Source of the DNA: Monosiga brevicollis MX1
Taxonomy: Eukaryota; Opisthokonta; Choanoflagellata; Craspedida; Salpingoecidae
DNA: 59,240 bases
Assembly: GCF_000002865.3 (NCBI RefSeq)
Contig: NW_001865043.1
Coordinates: 602,513-661,752, forward strand
Direction: 5' to 3'
Shown here: positions 42,926-53,615 of the stretch, piece after piece
Numbering within the stretch: the stretch's first letter is position 1
Layout of the letters: each line of letters starts with the position of its first letter
The notes under the pieces: model-generated
Seen by the model: the letters and a program-made list of their open reading frames with translations, nothing else
What the model was told of the DNA's origin: nothing
Database searches by the model: none
Program-made: the position numbers and the translations under genes

Positions 42926-44896
42926 CCAAAACTTCTGATGCAACCAATGTCTTGCCAGTTTGACTTGCGCGCCCGCGAGGCGAGCTACGTCTTGTCGCTT
43001 GAAGCACCGGTGGCCATTAAGATGGTGATCTTAACGTGCGATGTGGCCGTGGATTTGCTGGACGCCAAGACCAATGCGGCTGTGGCCACCTTTACCCTCA
43101 ACCAAGTGGGTAGATGGCTCTCTGAAATGCATTTTGAGCCTCCCGGCTTACTTTGCAAACACTCAACAATGCTAAATCAAACCCGCTTGGTGGCACGACA
43201 GGCTACGCGTGGAGTCAACGCTGCCTATCGATTCCAAAGCAATACATCCCAGCTCAACTTGAAGGTAGGCTTCGCATCCAGACTGTTGCACTGGAGCTTT
43301 CATGATGAATCGCTCCATTTTGGTAGCTTGAAGCGAGAGGGTCAATAGAAGGAAAGAGCTGTGGCATGACAAAAAAAAAACAAAAAAAAAAACACAGCGG
43401 CTTCCTCAAGCATCCTGACCGCACCTTGTGCATAGGTCCGCTCAATTGAGGGCCAGGCCGGAGTTTTGGAGGTATTGTCTGCCATTTCATGTTGACACCT
43501 GATGCGGCACCGCAATCACTCAGGCCTGCGTGTAATGGCGTGACGAGATGGATCACTTGCTGTTTTCTTGTTATGGTGTGCCCCCGTCTGCAGGTTTTTG
43601 TTGTTCTTGACATTCCCATGACCATGGCGCGATCCTTCTCCTATCCCATCCGTGCGCTTGCCCTTCACGAGCGCACCAACAATCCGATTGATGAGAACCG
43701 GTGTGACCCTGATTCTTGTCTTGTTTCGTCAGCTAGCCAGCCACTTGCATCTGTCGCTGACTTGCATGGACATTGCGTGTCTTAATGGTAGACCATTGAG
43801 CACCTTGAACCTCAAAGGCAGCTTTGACGTGCATCAAGCCATGGCTTGGCTGGGCAGGTGTCTACCTGGCATTAATGCGGCCGAGTCCGCGCAAAAGGCC
43901 TGCCTTCAGTTTGAGTCATCATATCTTGGTACACAATTGGAGTTGGATGTGAGGTAAATTTCATGAAAGAGCGACCTCTGGCACGCTGAAAGAACGCGGA
44001 TGTAAGTTGCTGGGAGTGGCCATGTCTCACAAGCACATGCTACTTCGTAGTGATGGCTCACTCAAGGCGCGCGCTGACAACTGGTCCACTCTCTGCATTG
44101 TCCGTGATGTGGTGTTACGCGCCGCGACGGAAAGCAATGCGCGCATCGAATTTAGCGCGGGTACGCCCAGACTACACCATCTCCGTTTGAATGCCAAATT
44201 TTGATGCCGAGGCTAAATCGCTGGCGAACCTCCTATGCGTGTCTCTCCGCAGATTGCCATCCAGAAGCAGCGCTGTACATCATCACGCTACTGGAGCCCA
44301 TGCTGCGGGAACAGCTGGAATTGACAAAGAAGATTGAGATTCTACAAGCGCTCAAAGAGCTGGAAACGCAAGAGGGCAAGGCCGAGGCCTTGACGCCCGA
44401 CTATGAGCAGATTCTTGGTGAGTTGTCGCTTGGCCTTGCTCTTCGTGCTCTCCCGCCTTGGCTCGTGCTCACCCTGCCACGCTGTCATACATGCTCAGTG
44501 CACGCGGCTGAATTGACGGCCGCATTCGAAGCCCACCCCAGTCATCTGGAACGTCTATATGGCATTATTACGGACTTGTACATTGATTTGGCCAAGGCTC
44601 AGGTCGGTTTGTGCTGAATTGGACGTGGTCTGCACAGCCACTGACAACCACGAAGCAAGGGAGACGGGGATTAATCCAGGCGCTCGCGCATACCCACTCA
44701 ATGGTATCTGTACGAGACGAGTGATCGAGCTCAGAAGAAGAAAAAAAGCAATGCGTGCTTACTCATAACCATGTTATGGCTACTTTGGCAGGGTATCAAC
44801 GGCAAGCCTCATATTCCCCGAGTGATTGATGCTCTCAACGATGAAAACTTTGACATGTTGGTTGATATGTTTCACCAACTGAACAGTGCTGCTTAA
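40213..44896 (+). CDS. BBS7: BBSome subunit BBS7
   Basis: Twenty-three exons splice into 742 codons (human is 715): 40213-40248, 40363-40425, 40568-40630, 40746-40829, 40921-40994, 41112-41267, 41327-41426, 41514-41586, 41705-41774, 41857-41906, 42072-42211, 42316-42378, 42507-42628, 42684-42819, 42959-43105, 43202-43264, 43436-43471, 43594-43700, 43792-43953, 44051-44160, 44253-44417, 44499-44602 and 44792-44896. The N-terminal beta-propeller shows VVGDRDGSVGVFALKKG, ERIFVAANTEVRGYSKKGK, LLFGTQQGSFGLIQL and ILVGRLDGTVQVY. A short coiled coil follows at ~385-415. The C-terminal part includes LKVRSIEGQAG, YLGTQLEL and HLERLYGIITDLYID. By family it joins BBS1/2/4/5/8/9 in the BBSome, which moves membrane proteins along cilia. 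A flagellated organism is implied. Confidence 0.93.
42876..42925. repeat. Poly-T run in a BBS7 intron
   Basis: About 50 T bases lie just before the acceptor of the exon starting at 42959, a greatly expanded polypyrimidine tract on the coding strand. Similar long T-runs precede acceptors at 16675 (protease), 26176 and 28215 (m-AAA protease) and in the last intron of the galactosidase. Confidence 0.85.
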
Positions 44897-45043
44897 GCCC
44901 CATGAAAAATATCATGCTGGGTAGTAGGGGGCGTGTGCCCATCTCCAGCATCGCAGGAGGACTCGCGACCGGAAGATAAAGCTTGCTTTTAATGTTCATG
45001 CCAGGCAAGGCGCATTTCTTCGTCGGTTGAGATGGCATCCGAG
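44897..45043. other. 147-bp tail-to-tail spacer between BBS7 and IDO
   Basis: It lies between the BBS7 stop (+) and the IDO stop (-). Both 3' untranslated regions must end within it or overlap. I see no canonical AATAAA on either strand in this gap. Confidence 0.55.
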
Positions 45044-47170
45044 TTAATTCAGAGTGCTGAGCGCCCGCTGGTAGCCATCTTGTCGCACATCCTTGAGAAA
45101 TTGGACGAGCTCAGTGCCACCAGTACCACGCTCGGCCGGTCCACCGTCACCCTTGACTTTGCTGTCAACCAAAGCAGGGTAAGCACGGAAGAGGCATGAG
45201 ACAAATTTGTTTTTGGTTCTTGATTTTGTTGCGTGTTTGTTTGGCTTTTGGCTTTTGAGCGACGTTGCATTGACAGGGGGCTGCAGGCAAGAGACAAAGA
45301 GCGGTGGGCAACTGGTCGAACTGCAAGTCATTGCAATGATTCGCACGCACCGGGCTGGGTTGATGATGAAGCGGGCTACGATGCGGAGGTGCTCGTCGCG
45401 GAAAGCCTTGAGAGCCGCCGCCACACCAGCATAGGCATCGCGTGCTGCCTGTGAGGATTCGGGCAAGAAATGCTGCAAGACCTCACGCTCAATGGCAAGC
45501 TGTGATAGAAAAGCACGATGTCGCTCCACCATGTAATGACGCATAGCTTGGAGGTAGTGCACTTCTGTCTTCTTGTCCGGATCTTCGACGGCCGTGCTCG
45601 CGTCACCCGCTGTTCCGTGCCGTACGCCCAAGAAGACATCCAGGGCCGCAATGGCTGGACTCTGAGCAGCAGAAGCGCCAAAATAATGCCTAAGTATGTC
45701 ATAGGCCAAAGACGAAGATTATGTGAGGGCTCGGCACGAAGAGTGCCATGATCGAGTGGCGGTGTTCAACGCACTGAGGCTGCTCGTGGTCAACGCCGGC
45801 GTAAACAACACCATTGGGAAGATTGGGATTATTGCGCCAGCCCGCAAGAAAGATGCGGATTTGATTGTAGAAAACATCTGGGTCCAGATGTTCGTGCATG
45901 CGGTGCAGTGCCGCCTGACTGGCTTCGATGGATGCGCTCACGCCGTGGAGGGCAGCAGTGACGCCTTTCGCAGCAAGAGCGTATTTGACCAGGGAGAAAT
46001 CCAGCGGCGAAGCTTGATATGAGGGTTCAATCTAATCAAATGGCGCTTGACAGAGCAATCACTCACCTGCACTATCTTTTTTGGCGGCTGCCTCAATGGC
46101 ACTCAACATGTGTTGCAGGCTGACACCGCCACGGTACTCAATCTACCCCAGCTTGGTGTGAGAATAGCGTCGGCACGACCCACGATAGGCGTGGCAAGCT
46201 CACCTCTGTGGTGACAGCGTAAAACCAAGTTTCGTCGGGAGCTAAGGTGCACAAATTCGTGAAAAAATTGGCCAGGATGAGTTGAGTCGTGTCGGCTCAT
46301 CTCATCATCGGGCGTACCACCAACCCCAAATGGGGTGAGCTCTTGCTTTGATGCAACGACATCGACCTACTGCCGGTAAACGAGTGGAGAATGTCAATGT
46401 TGTCGGCCAGCGGGGGTAAACTGGGATCACGTAGGTTCCAGTTGAACATGTCCACCGTGTAGTGCGTGGCGATTGGTGCGATGCCCAGCAGTCTATGCGT
46501 TGCTTTCAGCGGGTGAGAGGCGAGTCAGAAGCTGGAAGGCGCTTCGCGATGGGTCAAGGCACGAACCTGCCGGCGGCATGGGCAAGGGTGGAGAGTGGAG
46601 CAGGGATTGTGTCGAGTCCTTGTTCTGCCCCAGCACACCACACATAGGCATTGGTAGCCATGGTCAACAGATGATAGGCGTGAGCTCGCTGACGCCAGGG
46701 CAGCCGGCTGAGCGCCTAGATGCCGTCAAGTTGAAGGCGTGGTGAGGCGTTACGCGAGCACCGCGAGCATGGACATCGAAGCTTCGACCGCACCTCTTCT
46801 GGTTCCTGCTCCGGATCCAAGACAGCTTGCGCAGCATGGAGAAGCGTAGATCGAAAGGCCTCGGGATCCTGCATGGCCGTACTTAATTGCGACAACAAGG
46901 CCTGTGCAACACACGGATTGCGTCCAAGAAGGTGATGTGAGCTGTGAACGGCGCGCCATGGAACCACGCCTGCCCTGCATGGCACTGGGTCAGTGTGCGG
47001 CCCACCTCGAGCTCCTGCCAGCCAGCAGGTAGGCGAACATCCTTGGCTTGCACAAGGGGCAAGAACCCGTTCTGCTCAGACGTCTCGAACGCAGCCAGCT
47101 GCGCTCGCAGCGACCCGCCTTTGGCTGTGCTCGCCATGCCTGCAGTTGTGGTGACGGCTACTTCGGGCAT
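45044..47170 (-). CDS. Indoleamine 2,3-dioxygenase (IDO)
   Basis: Nine exons give 450 codons: 47170-47006, 46901-46794, 46715-46567, 46492-46371, 46241-46204, 46142-46067, 46012-45775, 45689-45351 and 45161-45044. Family landmarks run in order: NGFLPLVQ near the start, TMATNAYVW, SFTGTPDETWFYAVTTE, VFYNQIRIFLAGW, ASAAQSPAIAALDVFLGV, HYLQAMRHYMVERHRAFL, and RDEHLRIVARFI, which carries the heme-ligand His at about 399. GTGGTELVQFLKDVR closes the protein. The enzyme opens the tryptophan indole ring to N-formylkynurenine with heme iron and is usually cytosolic. The length fits the non-vertebrate (fungal and invertebrate) type rather than the ~400-residue mammalian one. The start could also be the in-frame ATG 33 bases downstream. 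Confidence 0.93.
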
Positions 47171-47351
47171 GGCTGACAACCACCCGAGCGACCGTGCGTC
47201 GTGACCCCAACCGCAAGTTGAATAGCTCGACCTTCGAGGGTGGCCCGCGAGTGAGCATGTGCGCGCGTGTGTGTGTAACACACACTTTTCTTTTACTCAA
47301 CGCGACAGATTGTGAAAGCACAACATGAGATCCCTTTCGCGCATTTGTCAG

Positions 47352-47585
<234 letters not shown>

Positions 47586-47818
47586 TGACATCCAATGGTT
47601 GCAGCACAAGTTACACCCGCATCATAGATAGACACGGTGAGTCATCGGTGTTTCCAATTATTGACTTCTGTTGGTATAGGAGGTGCAGAACGCAGGGCAG
47701 CGCGCAGCGCGCCTGCGTGGCTAACTCAATACCGACTTTGTGGTATCTGCAAATGCCATCTCAACAAACAGCAATTTAACAACACGTGTGGGCCCACCGC
47801 CACGTGTGCTGTGTGGCA

Positions 47819-50800
47819 TCATTCGAGCACAATGCGCTCGACCGCTTGACCGTTGCTTTGATCCTGCTCGACCGCCACCTCAGCCAGCTGGCCGTTGTCT
47901 TGAGACAGCACGACATCCCGGTACTTGTGAAAGCAAACGGGAAGGGAATCTGTGGGCCGCAGCAGGACCTCTTGCTTGACAACTACCCATGCCAAATAAC
48001 GCAGTGATGAGCGAACCAAGGCACAGGGACAACAGGTGTAGCCACCAATGTGTAACCACTGTCGCAAATCTTGTAGACCGACGCGACTGACCTCGCAGTA
48101 CGTCATTGACAATGGCAGGTGCAGCTGCTGGATCTTGCTGCATTCGACGACTAACGTCAGCAAAATAAGCCGAGGCTGGACCTTTGTACCTACTCCACCC
48201 AATGCCGAAGAAAGTGGTGGATGAGGAACCTTTCAGCACAAATGCTTGCTGCCATTCTTGACTCAAGCCATGAGCGCATATCCTCGGGGCTGACCAGCGA
48301 ATCAAGCGCTTCTCCAAATCGCAAAGCTGACCCACGGCGCCTCTCGCCGCTTCCTCCTCGCACTAATTCCAAAGTAAAATAACAACAGTGAGAAGAGCAT
48401 GTGTCGCGTGAAGCAACCACCAAGGGAACAGGCCGCTTCAAGGAAACGCACCACTTGTCGAAACAAGCGTGAACTGCGCACTTCACGCAAGAGTTCTGAA
48501 TCGGCAAAGGCCGAATTATCCAGCGGGTGCAGCTTGATAGCAGCCTCCTTTTCCTTTTCCCGTTCCTCGCGCTCCGTTACATCACGTTGACTCCTGTCCA
48601 CGACACCACCGATGCTTGGTCATGACACGTGTCGAGCACGAAAATTGTGCATTTGCGCCTCGCAGCAGTTTTGGACTCCCGCGAGCCCAACATTCAAAGA
48701 AACGCACCGACTTTCATCCATAGCCTTAGACATGGCCATTCGGTTCACAAGCTCAATGTACTCCTCATCCGCCAGCTCCTAGTTGCACGTATTGCAAAGG
48801 AGGGGCGAGGGCAGCCCAATTGAGCTTCAACAGACAAAGCGACTTGGTCGTTCCTTCCTCCGACCCCCCAAACTTCCAAAGAAACTTTGCGTGCACACAA
48901 GAACAAGGGTTGTGCAGCTCAAGTCGCCCCGAGCTGACTAGCTGCTTTTGAAAGACAGACACGTTCAAGGGTGCACACTCACGTAAACGGCGCTTTTTGA
49001 AGCTTCCTCGCCCTGCTCATGCAAGGAGTTGATGGCGTTCAAAACAAATGGCCATGGCACTCGGCGAATTAACGAATAAAGTACCACACTCTCTGCGTCA
49101 GGCTTGCATTGCTGTGTGGGTTGCTCCGATCTGGTATTGACAAGAGCATCGTTGAGTCAGAAGACGACAGGTTTGCAAAGATCTTGAGGCTGATTTGCAC
49201 ACACACACACACACACGCACACACGACCGTGCAACGATGAGCGCAACTAACGTGGCTCGAATGGCAAACTGGCGGCTGGGATTGAGCTCGAAAGAAACCC
49301 GTTGGCCCACAAAATCCACCTTGACAGCACACAGCTCGCCAGAGAGGTGGACATAGCTACACATGCATGGGATGCATCGCGTCAAAGTCTTGTGAAGAGA
49401 GCGCATCAATTGGCCCTTAATCTTGCTTGCCGTGCTCAACTTACAGCGGATGTAACTTTTGGCGAGTCTGATGCTGCTTGTGACAAACATTGATGGCACG
49501 CACGAGCGTATCAGGGAGGTGTGTCCAGCTGACAGCCCCTGGTGCCTGCGATCAAGACACAGAAACATGAATGAGACGAGCAAGAAAGTAGCTGTTTGTG
49601 CAGCACCGAAGAAACCAAAGTACAGCGTACCCCTCGCAGTTGACCCCGAGTAATGTTCATCATCCAGCGTGGCTGTAGTTCCCCGTTAAGGAAGATGGCG
49701 TCTGTAACTGCACGACCTGCCGCCCCTATAAGCACGCCAAGTTTAAAGCACATTCAACCACTGCCTCTCCCTCGCTCCCTTCCCCGCGCAATGATCAAAA
49801 GGAAAACGAGGGCCCACCTGCCACGGTCGTCGGTGGTGCGTGCTGTACAGCGGTTGGGGGTGGGTGGGACTGATTGCTGGATGAGCGTGGCCCCGTCTGC
49901 AGTGCTGGTGACTGTGAAAACGCATGCTGACGCTCAGACGGGGGTTGAGACGGCAAACGCCCTGGTGCAGGCGGCACCACGCTGTGCCGCGGTGTAGCAG
50001 AGGTCTGCGATTGCGTTGAGGAAGTGGCTGCGGCGTGCTGCTTGGACGGCTTTAAAGTCACCAGCGCCCGCTTGGCAGGAGGCGCAGCAGTGCTAGAAGC
50101 TGAAGATATGGAACCATGTCTGGCGGGCTTCGCCTGGGGCATGCGCGGCCCAGCGACTGCCTGTTGCTGGAGACGATGTCGTTGTAAAATCTGGGAAATT
50201 GAGCAAGCAAAAAAAAAAAATTACATGTGGACGTGGAGCACTGCGCGACTTTAGCATTGAATAGCATGAGCAAGTCAGGGCTGCTGGACACGAACCTGGC
50301 GCGCCAGCTCCTCGAATGGCTGGCGCTGGGCATTTGAAAGCCCTGTCCAAGTTAGTCGAAGGACATCGTCGCTGGCAGTGACACCCGCTCTTCTTTGCTC
50401 TAAACACGAGGCAACGTATCAGGGAAGGCAGGTGGTGAAAGAGCGAAAGTGAACCGGGGTCCCACGAAGGAAACGTCAAGTGTATGTCAGCACGAAAGCT
50501 GATAAAGGGACCAGGGCCAGCGCCACATTGGACGCCAGGTACGCGGCGGGACATAGACGAACGCTGGCAGAAAACGGTGAAGCCGGTCACTTGAAGTGAG
50601 GATTGCTTGTTGGCATCGGACGGGATGCGCTGCTGTTGATGGGAGTGTGCCACTGCTTGAGCGCTGGGGGGAGCACGAGGCTGCTGGTGCGCTGAGGGTG
50701 GCTGTGACTGCGGTGGGACCAAAGCATGAGCCTGGGCTTGCGTCTGAGTCAGCGGTGCCTGAGACTGAGACTGAGACTGAGACTGAGACTGTGACTGTGA

Positions 50801-51306
50801 CTGTGACTGTGACGATTGGACTTGAGCGCGGTGCCAGTTCAACGCAGCATTGGTATCCTGGCCGAGCTGGTCCTGTTTGACGTCTTTGAGGGTACCGACT
50901 GGGCTCCTGGTGTGTGTCATGTGGCACCCGTCGATGGTAGGCAGCAGCGCACATGATTAGGTGAGAAGGCAAGGCAGAAAGAGGCGTCGACTCGAAACAT
51001 ATGCGTACTGACCAAAAGGCGGGGTGCACCATCTTCCGAGCCGTAGGATCACTCTGCATAATTGCTTTCAGTTGTGCGATCAGCTCAGCCTAGTTCGTGA
51101 TCGCCCCGTGCCGAATCAGATAAGTTTGGGCGACATGAAGACACGTTAAATTGCCTACAACTGGAAGAACGGGAAGCCACGCGTAGCAAGCAGCAGTCGT
51201 GCTGCTCTTTGCGAGGGCTTACTTTTTTGCCATAGGTCTTATACCCCATGGCTCTGAGATATAGCTTGAGGTCGGCCACTCGAAGCTGGGACCAAGGATT
51301 AGCCAT
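47819..51306 (-). CDS. SAP-domain protein with Gln/Ser-rich region, otherwise unrecognised
   Basis: Thirteen exons give 697 codons: 51306-51223, 51089-51013, 50906-50591, 50397-50296, 50190-49818, 49725-49645, 49538-49445, 49356-49252, 49130-48983, 48778-48708, 48593-48452, 48362-48194 and 48150-47819. Residues ~4-37 form a SAP motif (LRVADLKLYLRAMGY ... KKAELIAQL), a helix-extension-helix DNA-binding element. A Gln-Ser dipeptide run and Gln/Pro-rich stretch follow, then a short segment (WTGLSNAQRQPFEELARQ) like the second half of an HMG box. The C-terminal half looks folded (VKVDFVGQRVSFELNPSRQF, LIRRVPWPFVLNAINSL, an EREEREKEKE helix) but I cannot name it; no SP-RING is seen, so it is not called PIAS. 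A nuclear role is a guess. The last intron would be only 43 nt, so the final exon is the weakest part. Confidence 0.6.
50758..50815. repeat. Hexanucleotide repeat coding for Gln-Ser dipeptides
   Basis: GACTGA and GACTGT hexamers are tandemly repeated within an exon of the SAP gene. On the coding strand they read alternating Gln and Ser codons, so this is a coding microsatellite. Confidence 0.9.
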
Positions 51307-52030
<724 letters not shown>

Positions 52031-53132
52031 TTAAGCGCGCGTGTACAGGGCCTTGCGGCGAAACCACTTGGCAATGGTGTTGCCGTTGGCGTCGACCATG
52101 GCGACACGTTCGCCGTGAACCCGAATTTCTGGCTGGAGTTTGTAGCCCGCAGGCTGCTTGCCAATGTCAAAGGCTTCATAGCCCATATCGGCAAAGCTGG
52201 GGATGTTGAACCCTCGATCTTCCTCAACGGTAAAGTCAGCCTCGTTCACGGCGTAGAAGCGAACGATGCGGTCTTGAATGGGCTCGACTTTTTCACCCTT
52301 CATGCGTCGCAATAAGAGGCAAAGCGACTCGCCACCACTGGTGAGACGGGCATCTCTGGACCTATGTAAGGATGTGTTGAAACAGAACAGCCCAATGAGG
52401 CGACCGGTAATACCCCAAGATCGGAGAGTCAGCAATCGGGAGATCATGAGGAAAAGCAATCAGACAGTTGAGAATGGACAAAACACGCCGGTTGTCGCGG
52501 CTACGGAGATTGACATACCGTTTCCCCATCTTGAAGAAATGCTCAAAGGCATCGAGATTCACTAGCTTGCCGCGGGCCGTGACCTCTTGCTGCACCCAGC
52601 CGCGGCCAAGCCAGCCCTCTAGCTCGCCCAAGAGCTCGTGCGCCCGGCCTGCGGCGAAGGCTTTATCCACTGCCTCAGTGGTGAGCCAAGCCGCAATGAC
52701 GGGGCCGTGGTACAGCTGACCAGCCACCTCAATGCAGCCCATGCGCCCTTCAACCTGAGGGATGCAGTGCTGGTCCACCCACAGCTTCTTGTGTTTGGCA
52801 ACGTGGGGTTTCAGGCGTTCAGAGTGGACATGATCAAGAATCTCCGTCTCGTGCTTGGCCTGAAAATCGCGAAGCACAGAGTCCCAGCGAGTGCTCATGA
52901 TCTTGGCAAAGTCAAAGGCCGGTCCGTCCCAACGGTAGGAGAGCGCGGTAAGCGGAGCCTCATCATCGCGGGCAAAGGCCACGTAGGACCAGCGAGGGTG
53001 ATCGCGCAGGTCGCGCATGATCGTCTTCCATGACGAGACATCCACGTTTGTGTTCAAAAATACTTTGAGTTTACCGGCCATCGTGCTGGGATCGGATGCT
53101 TGGACGGCTTGGCGTGATTTACACGAAAACAT
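52031..53132 (-). CDS. HET-domain-like protein
   Basis: Two exons splice to a stop at 52031: 53081 (or 53132)-52519 and 52361-52031. They give 297 residues from the ATG at 53081, or 314 from 53132. The N-terminal ~190 residues carry three spaced motifs: ALSYRWDG, then KKLWVDQHCIPQ, then RGWVQQEVTARGKLV. The fungal heterokaryon-incompatibility (HET) domain has ALSYxWG, LWIDxxCINQ and RxWVxQE in the same order and similar spacing, and a tyrosine near an IxxAxxV-like strand (GQLYHGPVIAAWL) also fits. HET domains are distantly related to TIR domains. The C-terminal ~110 residues have no family I recognise. Function is unknown; a self/non-self or immune role would be speculation from the fungal relatives. 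Confidence 0.62.
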
Positions 53133-53615
53133 TGAAGCCTGCAGTCACCAGAGCATAAAAAAAGACCGGGATGGCAAATGAAAGTGAGCTGATGGCAAAT
53201 GAAAGTGCCCACCGGTAGCTCACTGACGAGAGAGTCAGGGAGGCATCAACGCGCGCCTGATTGCAGACCAAAATGAGCCCCTCTCAACAAGCCGTCTCGA
53301 GAATAGTGTTTGGCGCGACCCGACCCCGCCCTAGGACCATCCAACCCACCTACCTCAGTCCGATGAAGACACGAGAAGAAGAAAATGAGCCTGATCAGTG
53401 ATCGAGCGTGATCAAAGCTCTCTCTCTCTCTCTCTCTCTTAAACTCAAACTCTCTCGTAAACTGTCTCTCTCTCTCTCTCTTTGTTGGTTGTTTGACATG
53501 TACGGTTGTCAAGGGGCTAAACAAAAGGGTTCACTTTTGAGGACCAACTTCAAAACATGGGACACCCGGACTATTATGGCGCAGAACCATTTGGACACAT
53601 GCATAGTTGTGCTCG
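53133..53615. other. Intergenic region with CT-rich runs
   Basis: (CT)n runs lie at about 53418-53440 and 53465-53481. Both neighbours are on the minus strand, so the runs read GA in their transcription direction. No coding sequence is recognised. Confidence 0.45.

Noticed and set aside
47880-48335. Alternative unspliced ending of the SAP gene with a stop at 47880
   Set aside because: It gives a Trp/Cys/Arg-rich tail that looks non-coding. The spliced frame to 47819 has a more protein-like composition, although its 43-nt intron is short, so the alternative is not fully excluded.
51223-51306. PIAS SUMO ligase from the SAP motif
   Set aside because: No PINIT signature or SP-RING cysteine pattern appears in the downstream exons.
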